64,000 nt of DNA from Lichenibacterium minor. GTDB lineage: Bacteria; Pseudomonadota; Alphaproteobacteria; Rhizobiales; Beijerinckiaceae. The stretch is taken from positions 1-64,000 of the forward strand of contig NZ_QYBB01000025.1 in the NCBI RefSeq assembly GCF_004137685.1, in the 5' to 3' direction. Made by a program: the position numbers and the translations under genes. The notes below the pieces were generated by a model. The model saw only the letters and a list, made by a program, of their open reading frames with translations, was not told the DNA's origin and searched no databases. This document shows positions 25,398 through 34,343 of the stretch, piece by piece (position 1 is the stretch's first letter; every line of letters starts with the position of its first letter).

Positions 25398-26411
25398 TCA
25401 GAACACCTTGGCGAACTTGTCGACGTTGGAGCTGTCGTAGACGAAGGGATCGGCCATCGCGCCCTCGTCGCCGTCGTCGAGCTTCACCTTGCCCATGCGG
25501 CCCAGGGACAGCTCGGCGCCGGGGGCGGCCTTCTCGCCCTTGACGAGGTCGTAGGCCAGGTAGGTGGCCGAGTAGCCGAGGTCGATGGGATTCCAGATCG
25601 CGAAGCTCTTCGTGGCGCCCGAATGGACCGCGCCCGCCATCTCGGAAGGCAGGCCGAGCCCGGTGACGAAGACCTGGCCGACCTTGCCGGCGTCCTTCAC
25701 GGCCTGGGCGGCGGCGACGATGCCGACCGAGGTCGGCGCCACGATCACCTTCACGTCCGGGTGGGTCTGCAGCAGCCCCTGCGTTTCGCGGTAGCTCTTG
25801 TCCGAAAGGTCGTCGCCGTAGACCGTCGCGACGAGGTCGAGGCCGGGGTACTTCGGCAAGCCCTTCTTCATCTCGGCGATCCAAGTGTTCTGGTTCGTCG
25901 AGGTGGCGGTGGCCGACAGGATGGCGATCTTGCCCTTGCCGTCCGGGAGCGCGTCGGCGGCGAGCTTGTCGAGCATGTTGCCGATCAGCGCGTTGGACGA
26001 CGGGTTGAGGTGCGCCATGCGCCCTTCGGAGCTCACGGCCGAGTCCCAGGACACGACCTTGATGCCGCGCGCCATGGCGCGCTTCAGCACGGGCACCAGC
26101 GCGTCCTTGTCGTTCGCCGAGATCGCGATGGCGTCCACCTTCTGCGAGATCAGGCTGTTGACGACCTCGATCTGCCCTTCCGCCGTCGTGGTGGTGGGGC
26201 CGGTGTAGACGATCTTGACGTCGCCGATCTGCTTCGCGGCTTCCTCGGCGCCCTTGTCGGCGGCTTCGAAGAAGCCGTTGCCGAGCGACTTCGCCACGAG
26301 GGCGATCTTCACCTCCGCGGCCCGGGCGGCGGAAGCGCCCGCGAAGGCGCCGGCGAGGGCGGTGGTGCCCGCGAGGGCGGCGGACAGCGCTAAGGTCCTC
26401 AGACGCGTCAT
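25398..26411 (-). CDS. rhaS: Rhamnose ABC transporter substrate-binding protein
   Basis: 337 residues with a signal peptide of about 31 residues (MTRLRTLALSAALAGTTALA...ARA) and a periplasmic sugar-binding fold: KIALVAKSLGNGFFEAADKG, VVNSLISQKVDAIAISANDK, KVVSWDSAVSSEGRMAHLNP and QVFVTGLGLPSEMAGAV. It is the RhaS-type protein of the rhizobial rhamnose importer. The ATG has GGGAGGA upstream. It follows rhaR by 60 bases in the same transcript. Confidence 0.93.
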   Translation of the reverse strand: MTRLRTLALSAALAGTTALAGAFAGASAARAAEVKIALVAKSLGNGFFEAADKGAEEAAKQIGDVKIVYTGPTTTTAEGQIEVVNSLISQKVDAIAISANDKDALVPVLKRAMARGIKVVSWDSAVSSEGRMAHLNPSSNALIGNMLDKLAADALPDGKGKIAILSATATSTNQNTWIAEMKKGLPKYPGLDLVATVYGDDLSDKSYRETQGLLQTHPDVKVIVAPTSVGIVAAAQAVKDAGKVGQVFVTGLGLPSEMAGAVHSGATKSFAIWNPIDLGYSATYLAYDLVKGEKAAPGAELSLGRMGKVKLDDGDEGAMADPFVYDSSNVDKFAKVF

Positions 26412-26472
26412 GTGGTTCCTCCCATTCAGTGTGCGGCTTCAGCCGTCGTCCACTCCGCGCGATGCTGCGCGG

Positions 26473-27294
26473 TTACGCGGTCGACGTTGATCGATGTTGA
26501 TCGGACGGCCGATGCGGGTCGGCGACGATCAGGTCGACGCCGGCGGCCTCCACCATGCGGCGGTCGTCGGCGGTGATCCGGCTGTCCGTGATGATGCGGG
26601 TGACGCGGGCGAGCGGCGCCAGGATCATGGAGGATTGGGCCCGGAACTTGGTGGCATCGACGAGCAGGACGAGCTCGTCGGCCTGGCGCATCAGGCGCTG
26701 CTCGGACGCGATGATGAGTCCGTCCTGCTCCATGATGCCGAGCGTCGACAGGCCCATGGCCCCCATGAACATGCGGCGCGCCCTGAAGTGCACGGTGCCG
26801 TCGTCCTCGAACGGGCTGAGGATGATGTTCTGTTCGCGGTACACCGTGCCCGAAGGGAGCATCACCGTGCAATGGGAGTGGCGGAGCAGGTGCTCGGCCA
26901 CCGAAAAGGAGTTGGTGAGCACCTGCAGCCGCAGGTTCGCGAGCGCGTGCACCATCTGGAACGTCGTGGTGCCGCCGTTGACGATGATGGCGTCGCCGTC
27001 GGCGCAAAGGTCGACCGCGGCCCGCCCGATGGCGCGCTTCTCCAGCAGGTTCGGGCCCGCGCCGCCCCCCGGCGTGTTCAGCGCCACGAGGTTCGGCGGT
27101 GTGGCGGGGGGAGGCTGGAGCGCTTCGGCGCCGCCCCGGAGCTTCCGGAGCCGGCCCTGCGCGGCCAAGGCCGCGAGATCGCGCCGCACCGTCGCTTCCG
27201 ATCCACCGGTGGCGGACGCGAAGTCGCCCACGGTGACGACGCCGCGGCCGTCGAGCAGATCCAAGATGATGCGGTGGCGTTCGCGCTCGTGCAT
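26473..27294 (-). CDS. rhaR: DeoR family regulator of rhamnose genes
   Basis: 273 residues. N-terminal DeoR helix-turn-helix (RHRIILDLLDGRGVVTVGDF, GSEATVRRDLAALAAQGRLR) and the DeoRC sensor domain (AIIVNGGTTTFQMVHALANL, VLTNSFSVAEHLL, LVLLVDATKFRAQSSMIL). It heads the minus-strand operon and should control both that operon and the divergent rhaDI through the dyad at 27357-27384. The equivalent Rhizobium RhaR is a DeoR-type regulator; this is unrelated to the AraC-type RhaR of E. coli. Confidence 0.9.
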   Translation of the reverse strand: MHERERHRIILDLLDGRGVVTVGDFASATGGSEATVRRDLAALAAQGRLRKLRGGAEALQPPPATPPNLVALNTPGGGAGPNLLEKRAIGRAAVDLCADGDAIIVNGGTTTFQMVHALANLRLQVLTNSFSVAEHLLRHSHCTVMLPSGTVYREQNIILSPFEDDGTVHFRARRMFMGAMGLSTLGIMEQDGLIIASEQRLMRQADELVLLVDATKFRAQSSMILAPLARVTRIITDSRITADDRRMVEAAGVDLIVADPHRPSDQHRSTSTA

Positions 27295-27311
27295 CGGTTC
27301 CTCCGCCTCAC

Positions 27312-27340
27312 GATCTACCGGGTCGGCCAGGCCTCGTCAA
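27312..27340 (-). promoter_or_regulatory. Promoter of rhaR operon
   Basis: TTGACG (minus strand 27340-27335) and TAGATC (27317-27312), 17 bases apart, leave a short leader before the rhaR start at 27294. Confidence 0.6.
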
Positions 27341-27356
27341 CAGGTTCGCGCAAGTT

Positions 27357-27384
27357 CAATCATATTGCATCGCAAGATGGATTG
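27357..27384. promoter_or_regulatory. Rhamnose operator dyad between divergent promoters
   Basis: CATATTGC-ATC-GCAAGATG (27361-27379) is a dyad with one mismatch per arm, flanked by CAATC and GATTG that extend it to 28 bases with one base of slippage. Its centre lies 30 bases from the rhaR -35 box and 29 from the rhaD -35 box. The probable ligand is RhaR. Confidence 0.55.
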
Positions 27385-27398
27385 CTGCGGGCGCGTAA

Positions 27399-27428
27399 TT
27401 GACACGACTTGACCGGCTCTGCCATGAA
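27399..27428 (+). promoter_or_regulatory. Promoter of rhaDI
   Basis: TTGACA at 27399-27404 and CATGAA at 27423-27428 with an 18-base spacer, about 76 bases before the rhaD start. Confidence 0.55.
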
Positions 27429-27504
27429 GTGAGCGAAAGAGGATGCCGCGCGGCGGCACCTCCAAGCGGTCGCGGCGCGACCGGACCATCCCGGGAGGCA
27501 TATC

Positions 27505-29604
27505 ATGTCGGACGCTGGCCAACGGCTCCTCGAGGATCGCTGGGACGACGCGAAGGCCGCCAGCCTCGACGAGCCCGGCCTCCTGCTCTACCGCTCGAAC
27601 CTGCTCGGCGCCGACAAGCGCATCACGAACTACGGCGGCGGCAACACGTCGGCGAAGGTGACGGCCCGGGATCCGCTGACGGGCCGGGACGTCGAGGTGC
27701 TGTGGGTGAAGGGCTCCGGCGGCGACGTGGGGACCATCCGGCTCGACGGCTTCGCCACGCTCTACATGGACAAGCTGCGCCAGCTCCACGACATCTACCG
27801 CGGCCCCGATCACGAGGACGAGATGGTGGGCTACCTGCCCCACTGCACCTTCGCGCTGAATGCCCGCGCGGCCTCGATCGACACGCCGCTGCACGCCTAC
27901 CTGCCCTTCCGCCACGTCGACCACATGCATCCCGATGCCGTGATCGCCGTCGCGGCGACGCGCAACAGCCGCGAGATCACGAAGGCGATCTACGGCGACG
28001 AGATCGGCTGGCTGCCGTGGCGCCGTCCGGGCTTCGAGCTCGGGCTGATGCTGTCGCGCTTCGCCCGCGAGAACCCCGACGCCAAGGGCGTGGTGCTGGA
28101 AAGCCACGGGCTGTTCACCTGGGGCGAGGACGCGAAGTCCTGCTACGAGACCACGCTGCGCATCATCAACAAGGCGATCGCCTGGTTCGACGCGCAGACG
28201 GCCGGCCGGGCGCCCTTCGGCGGCGCCGCGGTCGAAAGCCTCGCTCCCGAGGCGCGCCGCGCCTTCGCGGCGCGGCTGATGCCGGAGATCCGCGCCCGCA
28301 TCGGAGCGGACGAGCGCAAGGTCGGCCATTTCGACGACGGCGCGGCCGTGCTGCAGTTCGTGAACTCGCGGGAGTTCCGGAGCTTGGCGGCGCTGGGCAC
28401 GAGCTGCCCCGACCACTTCCTGCGCACCAAGATCCGCCCGCTGGTGCTCGAGTTCGACCCCGCCACCGGCTCGGTCGACGCGGTGCTGGGCGGGCTCGAC
28501 GCCGCGGTGGCGGCGTACCGGACGGACTACGAGGCCTATTACGAGCGCTCGAAGCATCCCGACAGCCCGGCGGTGCGGGACGGCAACGCCGTGGTCTATC
28601 TCGTGCCGGGGGTCGGCATGATCACGTTCGCGCGCGACAAGGCCACCGCCCGCATCGCCGGCGAGTTCTACGTCAACGCCATCAACGTGATGCGCGGCGC
28701 CTCGGCGGTCGACACCTATGTGGGGCTGCCCGAGCAGGAAGCCTTCGACATCGAATACTGGCTCCTCGAGGAGGCCAAGCTCCAACGCATGCCGAAGCCG
28801 AAGGGGCTCGCCGGCCGCGTCGCCCTGGTCACGGGCGGAGCCGGCGGCATCGGCCGCGCCGTGGCGGGCCGGTTGATGGCGGAAGGCGCCTGCGTCGTGC
28901 TGGCCGACATCGACGCCGAGGCGCTGACCCGCACCGAGGCCGAGTTCGCCAAGGCCTACGGCCGCGACCAGGTCCGCGCCGTGACGCTCGACGTGACGCG
29001 GGAGGACGCCGTCATCGCCGGCTTCGCCGAGGCCGTGACGGAGTTCGGCGGCCTCGACATCCTGGTGTCCAATGCCGGCATCGCGTCGTCGGAGCCGGTC
29101 GAGACCACCAGCGTCGCCATGTGGGACCGCAACATGGACATCCTGGCCAAGGGCTACTTCCTGGTGTCGCGCGAAGCGTTCCGGCTGATGCGGGTGCAGA
29201 AGCTCGGCGGCGCCCTGGTGTTCGTGGCCTCGAAGAACGGGCTCGCGGCCTCGCCCAACGCGTCGGCCTACTGCACCGCCAAGGCCGCCGAGATCCACCT
29301 CGCGCGCTGCCTCGCGCTCGAAGGCGCGGACGCCGGCATCCGCGTCAACGTCGTGAACCCGGACGCCGTGCTGCGCGGCTCGAAGATCTGGACCGGCGAA
29401 TGGCGCGAGCAGCGCGCCGCCGCCTACAAGATGAGCGGCGACGAACTCGAGGACCATTACAGGAAGCGTTCCATGCTGAAGCGCTCGGTGTTGCCCGAGG
29501 ACATCGCGGAGGCGACCTACTTCCTGGCCTCCGACCTGTCCGCGAAGTCGACCGGCAACATCCTCAACGTCGACGCCGGGAACGCCCAGTCCTTCACGCG
29601 GTGA
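27505..29604 (+). CDS. rhaD: Bifunctional rhamnulose-1-phosphate aldolase/lactaldehyde dehydrogenase
   Basis: 699 residues. The N-terminal class II aldolase domain (about 1-400) carries NYGGGNTSAKVTARDPLTGR, VLWVKGSGGDVGTI, HVDHMHPDAVIAVA and VVLESHGLFTWG, whose histidines hold zinc. The C-terminal SDR domain (about 430-699) has VTGGAGGIGRAVAGRL, NAGIASSEPVETTS and YCTAKAAE. The first domain splits rhamnulose-1-phosphate into dihydroxyacetone phosphate and L-lactaldehyde, and the second handles the lactaldehyde. The fusion is typical of rhizobial RhaD. The ATG is preceded by GGGAGG. Confidence 0.94.
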   Translation: MSDAGQRLLEDRWDDAKAASLDEPGLLLYRSNLLGADKRITNYGGGNTSAKVTARDPLTGRDVEVLWVKGSGGDVGTIRLDGFATLYMDKLRQLHDIYRGPDHEDEMVGYLPHCTFALNARAASIDTPLHAYLPFRHVDHMHPDAVIAVAATRNSREITKAIYGDEIGWLPWRRPGFELGLMLSRFARENPDAKGVVLESHGLFTWGEDAKSCYETTLRIINKAIAWFDAQTAGRAPFGGAAVESLAPEARRAFAARLMPEIRARIGADERKVGHFDDGAAVLQFVNSREFRSLAALGTSCPDHFLRTKIRPLVLEFDPATGSVDAVLGGLDAAVAAYRTDYEAYYERSKHPDSPAVRDGNAVVYLVPGVGMITFARDKATARIAGEFYVNAINVMRGASAVDTYVGLPEQEAFDIEYWLLEEAKLQRMPKPKGLAGRVALVTGGAGGIGRAVAGRLMAEGACVVLADIDAEALTRTEAEFAKAYGRDQVRAVTLDVTREDAVIAGFAEAVTEFGGLDILVSNAGIASSEPVETTSVAMWDRNMDILAKGYFLVSREAFRLMRVQKLGGALVFVASKNGLAASPNASAYCTAKAAEIHLARCLALEGADAGIRVNVVNPDAVLRGSKIWTGEWREQRAAAYKMSGDELEDHYRKRSMLKRSVLPEDIAEATYFLASDLSAKSTGNILNVDAGNAQSFTR

Positions 29605-29668
29605 GCACGGCCCGCCCCCGGCGCCGGCGCGGGGGGCGGGACAGAGAAGACGACCGAGGAGACGCACC

Positions 29669-30961
29669 ATGTCCGGCCTGCCGATCGACCCCGACCTCGT
29701 CGCGCGCCACAACGCACCCCGCGCGCGGGCGCTCGCCGAGGACTACGACGCGCTGGGCTCCCGCCTCGCGCGGGGCGGGGTCGACATCGACGCCGTCACG
29801 GCCAGGGTGGCGGCCTTCACGGTGGCGGTCCCGTCCTGGGGCGTCGGCACGGGCGGCACCCGCTTCGCCCGCTTCCCCGGTCCCGGCGAGCCGCGGGGCG
29901 TGTTCCAGAAGCTCGACGACTGCGCCGTGATCCAGCAGCTCGGCCGCGCCACGCCCGCCGTGTCGCTGCACATCCCCTGGGACGAGGCGCCCGCGGCGGA
30001 GCTGCGCGGCCACGCCGAGGCGCTCGGCCTCGCCTTCGACGCGATGAACTCCAACACGTTCCAGGACCACCCGGGCGACGCGCGCCATCCGCTGTCCTAC
30101 AAGTTCGGCTCGCTCAGCCACAACGACCCCGCCGTGCGGGCGCAGGCGGTGGCCCACAACGTCCATTGCATCCGCATCGGCGAGGCGCTGGGCTCCAAGG
30201 CCCTGACGGTGTGGATCGGCGACGGCTCGAACTTCCCGGGCCAGAGCCACATGGGCCGGGCCTTCGAGCGCTACCTCGCCTCGATGGAAGAGATCTACGC
30301 CGCCCTGCCGGAGGGCTGGAGGCTCTTCTCCGAGCACAAGATGTACGAGCCGGCCTTCTATTCCACCGTGGTGCAGGACTGGGGCACGAGCCTGCTCGCC
30401 GCGCAGAGCCTCGGGCCGAAGGCGGCCTGCCTGGTCGACCTCGGCCACCACGCGCCCAATGTCAACATCGAGATGATCGTGTCGCGCCTGGCCCATGCGG
30501 GCAAGCTCGGCGGCTTCCACTTCAACGATTCCCGCTACGGGGACGACGACCTCGACGCGGGCTCGATCGACCCGTTCCGGCTGTTCCTGGTGTTCAACGA
30601 GCTCGTCGACCTGGACGGGCCCGGCTTCGCGCCGGCCTACATGATCGACCAATCGCACAACGTTTCCGACCCGATCGAGAGCCTGATCCGCTCCGCCGAC
30701 GAGATCCGCCGCGCCTACGCCCAGGCGCTGCTGGTGGACCGCGCCGCGCTCGAAGCTTTCCAGGGCGCGAACGACGCCCTGATGGCCTCCGAAACGCTGA
30801 AGGCGGGCTTCCGCGCCGACGTCGGCCCGATCTTGGCCCGCGCCCGCGCCGACGCCGGGGGCGCCATCGACCCGGTCGCGGCCTACAGGGCGAGTGCTTA
30901 CCGCGCGCGGGTCGCGGCCGAACGGCCCGCAGCGCAGGGGGGCGGGGGCGGCATCACCTGA
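29669..30961 (+). CDS. rhaI: L-rhamnose isomerase (RhaI type)
   Basis: 430 residues. A TIM-barrel isomerase of the Rhizobium/Pseudomonas type, distinct from E. coli RhaA. Metal ligands are seen in LFSEHKMYEPAFYSTV (Glu), CLVDLGHHAPNVNIEMIVS (Asp/His) and GGFHFNDSRYGDDDLDAGSI (His, Asp). It converts L-rhamnose to L-rhamnulose. It lies 65 bases after rhaD in the same operon. The C-terminal glycine-rich tail is not conserved. Confidence 0.93.
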   Translation: MSGLPIDPDLVARHNAPRARALAEDYDALGSRLARGGVDIDAVTARVAAFTVAVPSWGVGTGGTRFARFPGPGEPRGVFQKLDDCAVIQQLGRATPAVSLHIPWDEAPAAELRGHAEALGLAFDAMNSNTFQDHPGDARHPLSYKFGSLSHNDPAVRAQAVAHNVHCIRIGEALGSKALTVWIGDGSNFPGQSHMGRAFERYLASMEEIYAALPEGWRLFSEHKMYEPAFYSTVVQDWGTSLLAAQSLGPKAACLVDLGHHAPNVNIEMIVSRLAHAGKLGGFHFNDSRYGDDDLDAGSIDPFRLFLVFNELVDLDGPGFAPAYMIDQSHNVSDPIESLIRSADEIRRAYAQALLVDRAALEAFQGANDALMASETLKAGFRADVGPILARARADAGGAIDPVAAYRASAYRARVAAERPAAQGGGGGIT

Positions 30962-31095
30962 CCGGCCCGCGGATGTTCCCTGTGCGGTCAGGACCCACGG
31001 GGTCGCGTGAGGTGGGCGGCGTCGGAAGGGGGGGGGCGCGGTGCGATGAAGGCTCGCGCGGCCTGATGCAGGCTGGTTCCCCGATGGCATGGGCC

Positions 31096-31132
31096 ACGGT
31101 GATCGGGCGACGGTGACCGGGCGACGGTGATC
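31096..31132. repeat. 14-bp tandem repeat
   Basis: ACGGTGATCGGGCG, ACGGTGACCGGGCG and a partial ACGGTGATC follow each other directly, between rhaI and the IS66 relic. Confidence 0.75.
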
Positions 31133-31133
31133 T

Positions 31134-31650
31134 CGAGTGCCTGGTCGGGGACGCGCCGGTCGAGCCGGTGCCGAAACTGCGGCGCCCGGCCGAGACGTCG
31201 CGCACGCCGCCCGAGCCTCCCTCGACCGACCGCGAGGAGCGCCGCGAGCCGTCCCGGCCCGGGAGAGCGAAGCCCGGCCACGAGGGCCACCGCCGCGTCG
31301 TCGACGGGGACCCCGACACGGTCCTCGACGACCGCCTGCCCGGGATCGCGGTCTGACGCCGTCGCCTGGGCTTGCGGCCGGAACGGTCAGCCTGGACGAG
31401 CGGATCGCGTCGCCGGAGGTGAAGCCCGTCGTCGAGCAGCACCGGCATCCCGCCGCGGTGAGCCCGGGATGCCGGGCCCGCGTGGCGGCACCGCGTGCGA
31501 TCGGGGCGGCCTCGACGCCGTTCGACCCGTGTCTGCACGCCACGGCCGTGGATGAGGGCTTACACGACGGTGCGGGCTTGGTCGGACATCAACACCAGCA
31601 GGTCGTCGCCGCGGCGTTGGTGGAGCCGGGTCATCGTGGAACGATCACGC
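31134..31650 (+). pseudogene. IS66-type transposase relic
   Basis: Scattered over frames, the plus strand reads SRPGRAKPGHEGHRRVVDGD, then PVVEQHRHPAAVSPGCRA and GAASTPFDPCLHATAV, matching the GHxGH zinc-ribbon linker region of IS66 TnpC transposases. Frameshifts and lost segments make it non-functional. It closes the rhamnose locus on the side opposite the IS630/IS5 graveyard. Confidence 0.55.
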
Positions 31651-31710
31651 CCTGTCCGCCGGACGATCCGGGGGCGCCCGGACCCGCTCCATGCGAAGCG
31701 TGACGAGCCG

Positions 31711-32706
31711 TCAGGGCAGGTCCACCGAGCCCGGCGACACGGCGCGCAGCGGCGCATCGGCGAGGGTCGGGCGCATCGTGGCGGCGGTCAGCGGCTTGGC
31801 CTTCACCAGCTTGCGCCCGACAAGCCATCCACCCTCGTCGACCATCAAGTCGAGCAAACTGCGCTTCAGCTCCACGTGGGCGTCGAGGTCGCGGAACGTG
31901 TCGGCGACGGTGTCCCGCGCCCCAGCGCCCTGTCCCATGGCGGACTGCATGTGACCCGCCACCATGGCCTGGACGGCGGGGGCATCGGCCGCGATGGCGG
32001 CGTCGGCATCGACCAGTGCACCCAGGAAGGCGCGGAGCGCCTCGCCCTTGCCGGACAGCGTCGCGCCGGAGGCCATGACGAGATTGTGGACCACGTATCG
32101 ATCCGATCGCAGCTCCTCGTACTTCGGGCCGAGCGTGCCCTTGATGGCGGCGTAGAAGGTCGGGAAAGGTGCCGCCGCGGCGATATCGCCCCGCACCAGA
32201 GCCGGCAGCAGATCGGAAGGGCCGGCATTGACCACATCGGCCTTCACCTTGGCGTCGGCCAGCAACAGGCTGGTGAAGTAGTCCATGTTGGTGCCCAGCG
32301 TGACGCCGATGCGCCGGCCCGCGAGGTCGTCCGCGGACGCGAGCGGCATCGCCGCCGAGGACGCGACGAGCCGGCTGCCGCGGTAGCGCGAAAGATCGGC
32401 CACGACACCGAAGCTCTGGCCTCGCATGGCGCCGGTGGCGGCCGGAAACTCGGTCGCGAAGGCGAGGTCCACCTGACCGCCGAGCAGCGCCTCGAAGGCC
32501 TCGCGCCCGCTCGGGAAGGTGACCAGCTTCACATCGAGGCCGGCCTTCTCGAACAGCTTTCGGTCGATCGCGACGTCGACCTGGGGCGTCTGTGGGTTCG
32601 GCGTCCAGGCGAAGGTCAGCGCCGTGGCGGCCTGGGCGGTGGCCGCCGCGAGGACGAGCGCGCCGGCCAGCAGGGCCGTGCGTAGGAGACGGTGCGAAGG
32701 CGACAT
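31711..32706 (-). CDS. ABC transporter substrate-binding protein, SsuA/NrtA/TauA type
   Basis: 331 residues with a signal peptide (MSPSHRLLRTALLAGALVLA...AQA) and an NMT1/SsuA-like fold: FAWTPNPQTPQVDVAIDRKL, EALLGGQVDLAFATEFPAAT, GRRIGVTLGTNMDYFTSLLL and PALVRGDIAAAAPFPTF. This family binds sulfonates, taurine, nitrate or pyrimidine precursors. Because it shares an operon with an arylsulfotransferase-like gene, an organic sulfur compound is the best guess. It is the last gene of the operon. Confidence 0.85.
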   Translation of the reverse strand: MSPSHRLLRTALLAGALVLAAATAQAATALTFAWTPNPQTPQVDVAIDRKLFEKAGLDVKLVTFPSGREAFEALLGGQVDLAFATEFPAATGAMRGQSFGVVADLSRYRGSRLVASSAAMPLASADDLAGRRIGVTLGTNMDYFTSLLLADAKVKADVVNAGPSDLLPALVRGDIAAAAPFPTFYAAIKGTLGPKYEELRSDRYVVHNLVMASGATLSGKGEALRAFLGALVDADAAIAADAPAVQAMVAGHMQSAMGQGAGARDTVADTFRDLDAHVELKRSLLDLMVDEGGWLVGRKLVKAKPLTAATMRPTLADAPLRAVSPGSVDLP

Positions 32707-32724
32707 GGGCGGGCTCCGAAAGGT

Positions 32725-33510
32725 TCAGGCGGCGTCGGCGGGGATCGGCGGGGGGCGCAGCAGATCCAGGATCTCGGCCCGGATGTCGACGAGTGCAGCA
32801 TCGAACCGCGCCGCCGAACGCGGGCGCGGCACGTCGACCGTGTAGGAGCGGATCACCCGGCCCGGTCCGGCCGACATGACGTGGACCGTGTCGGCCAGCA
32901 ACAGCGCTTCATCGACGTCGTGGGTCACGAACAGCACGGTGGCGCCATGGACTCCCCACACGCGCAGCAGCAGTTCGTGCATGCTGAAGCGGGTCTGCGC
33001 ATCGAGCGCCCCGAAGGGCTCGTCCATCAGCAGGACCTTGGGCTCGCCCGCCAGCGTCCGCGCGATGGCGACGCGCTGCCTCATGCCCCCCGACAGCTGC
33101 GCCGGAAAATGGTGGGCGTGGCCGCCGAGCCCCACCTCGGCCAAGCAGTGCAGGGCACGCTTGTCCAATTCGGCGCGGCCGAGGTCCAGCCGCTTCAGCG
33201 CGAACTTCACGTTGCCGAGCGCCGTGAACCAGGGGAACAGGCCGTAGGCCTGGAACACGACGCCGACCTCGGGGTCCGGCCCCGCCACCTCGACACCGTC
33301 GATGACGATCCGCCCCGCGGTGGGCGCCGTGAAGCCGCCGACCGCGTTGAGCAGCGTCGACTTCCCGCAGCCCGAAGGCCCCACCAGCGCCGTGAAGGTG
33401 CCTGGGCGCAGCACCATGTCGGTGGAGGCGAGCGCCACCGTCGTGCGCCGCCCCGCGCCGAAGCGGATCTCGACGCCCTCGATGGCGACGTGGCCGCGGG
33501 CCGCCGTCAT
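32725..33510 (-). CDS. ABC transporter ATP-binding protein, SsuB/TauB type
   Basis: 261 residues. Walker A GPSGCGKSTLLNAVGG, Q-loop VVFQAYGLFPWFTAL, signature LSGGMRQRVAIARTLAG, Walker B VLLMDEPFGALD and the switch histidine in VLFVTHDVDEALLLAD. This is the nitrate/sulfonate/taurine subclass. Its ATG overlaps the permease stop by four bases (ATGA). Confidence 0.92.
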   Translation of the reverse strand: MTAARGHVAIEGVEIRFGAGRRTTVALASTDMVLRPGTFTALVGPSGCGKSTLLNAVGGFTAPTAGRIVIDGVEVAGPDPEVGVVFQAYGLFPWFTALGNVKFALKRLDLGRAELDKRALHCLAEVGLGGHAHHFPAQLSGGMRQRVAIARTLAGEPKVLLMDEPFGALDAQTRFSMHELLLRVWGVHGATVLFVTHDVDEALLLADTVHVMSAGPGRVIRSYTVDVPRPRSAARFDAALVDIRAEILDLLRPPPIPADAA

Positions 33511-34343
33511 ACGCCCTCCCAGTGCACGATGCGGCGCGCGACCGCCCCGACCACGAGGTCGATCAGCGCCCCCACGAGGCCGAGTTCGATCAGGATGGCG
33601 AACATGCGATCGGTGCGGATGTACTGCCGTGCTTCCTGCAACCGGTAGCCGAGGCCGGACGAAGCGCCGGTCAGTTCGGCCGCGACGAGGCTCAGGAAGG
33701 CCAGCGCCACGCCGAGCCGGATGCCGGCCACGATGTGGGGTGCTGCGGCCGGCACCACCACGGCACAGAATTCACGCGTCCGCGAGGCGCCGAGCGAGCG
33801 CGACGCTCGGATATAAACCTCGGGCACATATTGCATCCCGTTGTGGGTGTTGAACCACACGGTGAGGAACACCGTATAGGCGATGACGAAATATTTGGAT
33901 CCCTCGCCGATGCCGAACCACACGATGGCGACCGGGACGAGCGCGATGGCCGGGATGGGTCGCAGAAGGGTGAGGAACGGGTTGAACAATGCCCGGAAAA
34001 CCCGTGTGCGGCCCGTGAGCAGCCCGACCCCGACGCCGAGGCCGGCCCCGAGCGCGAAGCCCGTGGCGGCCCGGCCCATGGAGATGCCGAGGTCGGGCAG
34101 CAGCAATCTATCGTCGTAGAGTTCGCGCGCCGCGTCCCACACGCTGCCAGGCGAGGGGAAGATGATGTCGGGGAAAACGCCGGAGGCCGACACCGCCGCC
34201 CAGACCGCCCCGACGATGCCGAGCGACAGCAGCACACGGCCGAGCGCGAGGGCGGGCGCCCGGGCGTGGCGGAACAGGGCGGGGTAGACGGCGCCGCGCG
34301 TTCGCGGGCGGGGCGCTGGCCGGGCGTCCCCGCTCACAGCCAT
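33507..34343 (-). CDS. ABC transporter permease, SsuC/TauC type
   Basis: About 278 residues from ATG 34343, overlapping the end of the arylsulfotransferase gene by ten bases. Six membrane segments; the BPD_transp_1 loop reads RASRSLGASRTREFCAVVVP, and FPSPGSVWDAARELYDD is the usual periplasmic entry motif of SsuC-like permeases. It probably works as a homodimer with the SsuB-type ATPase that follows. Confidence 0.9.
   Translation of the reverse strand: MAVSGDARPAPRPRTRGAVYPALFRHARAPALALGRVLLSLGIVGAVWAAVSASGVFPDIIFPSPGSVWDAARELYDDRLLLPDLGISMGRAATGFALGAGLGVGVGLLTGRTRVFRALFNPFLTLLRPIPAIALVPVAIVWFGIGEGSKYFVIAYTVFLTVWFNTHNGMQYVPEVYIRASRSLGASRTREFCAVVVPAAAPHIVAGIRLGVALAFLSLVAAELTGASSGLGYRLQEARQYIRTDRMFAILIELGLVGALIDLVVGAVARRIVHWEGV

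Noticed and set aside
22600..26393. Long plus-strand open frames opposite the rha transporter genes
   Set aside because: Low-complexity Arg/Gly/His-rich translations with no domain; the minus strand is fully explained by rhaQ, rhaP, rhaT and rhaS.
27337..29712. A 791-codon minus-strand frame opposite rhaD
   Set aside because: No recognisable domain; the plus strand encodes an unmistakable bifunctional RhaD.
31096..31132. Tandem repeat as a CRISPR array
   Set aside because: The units are adjacent without spacers and number only two and a half; no cas genes are present in the window.
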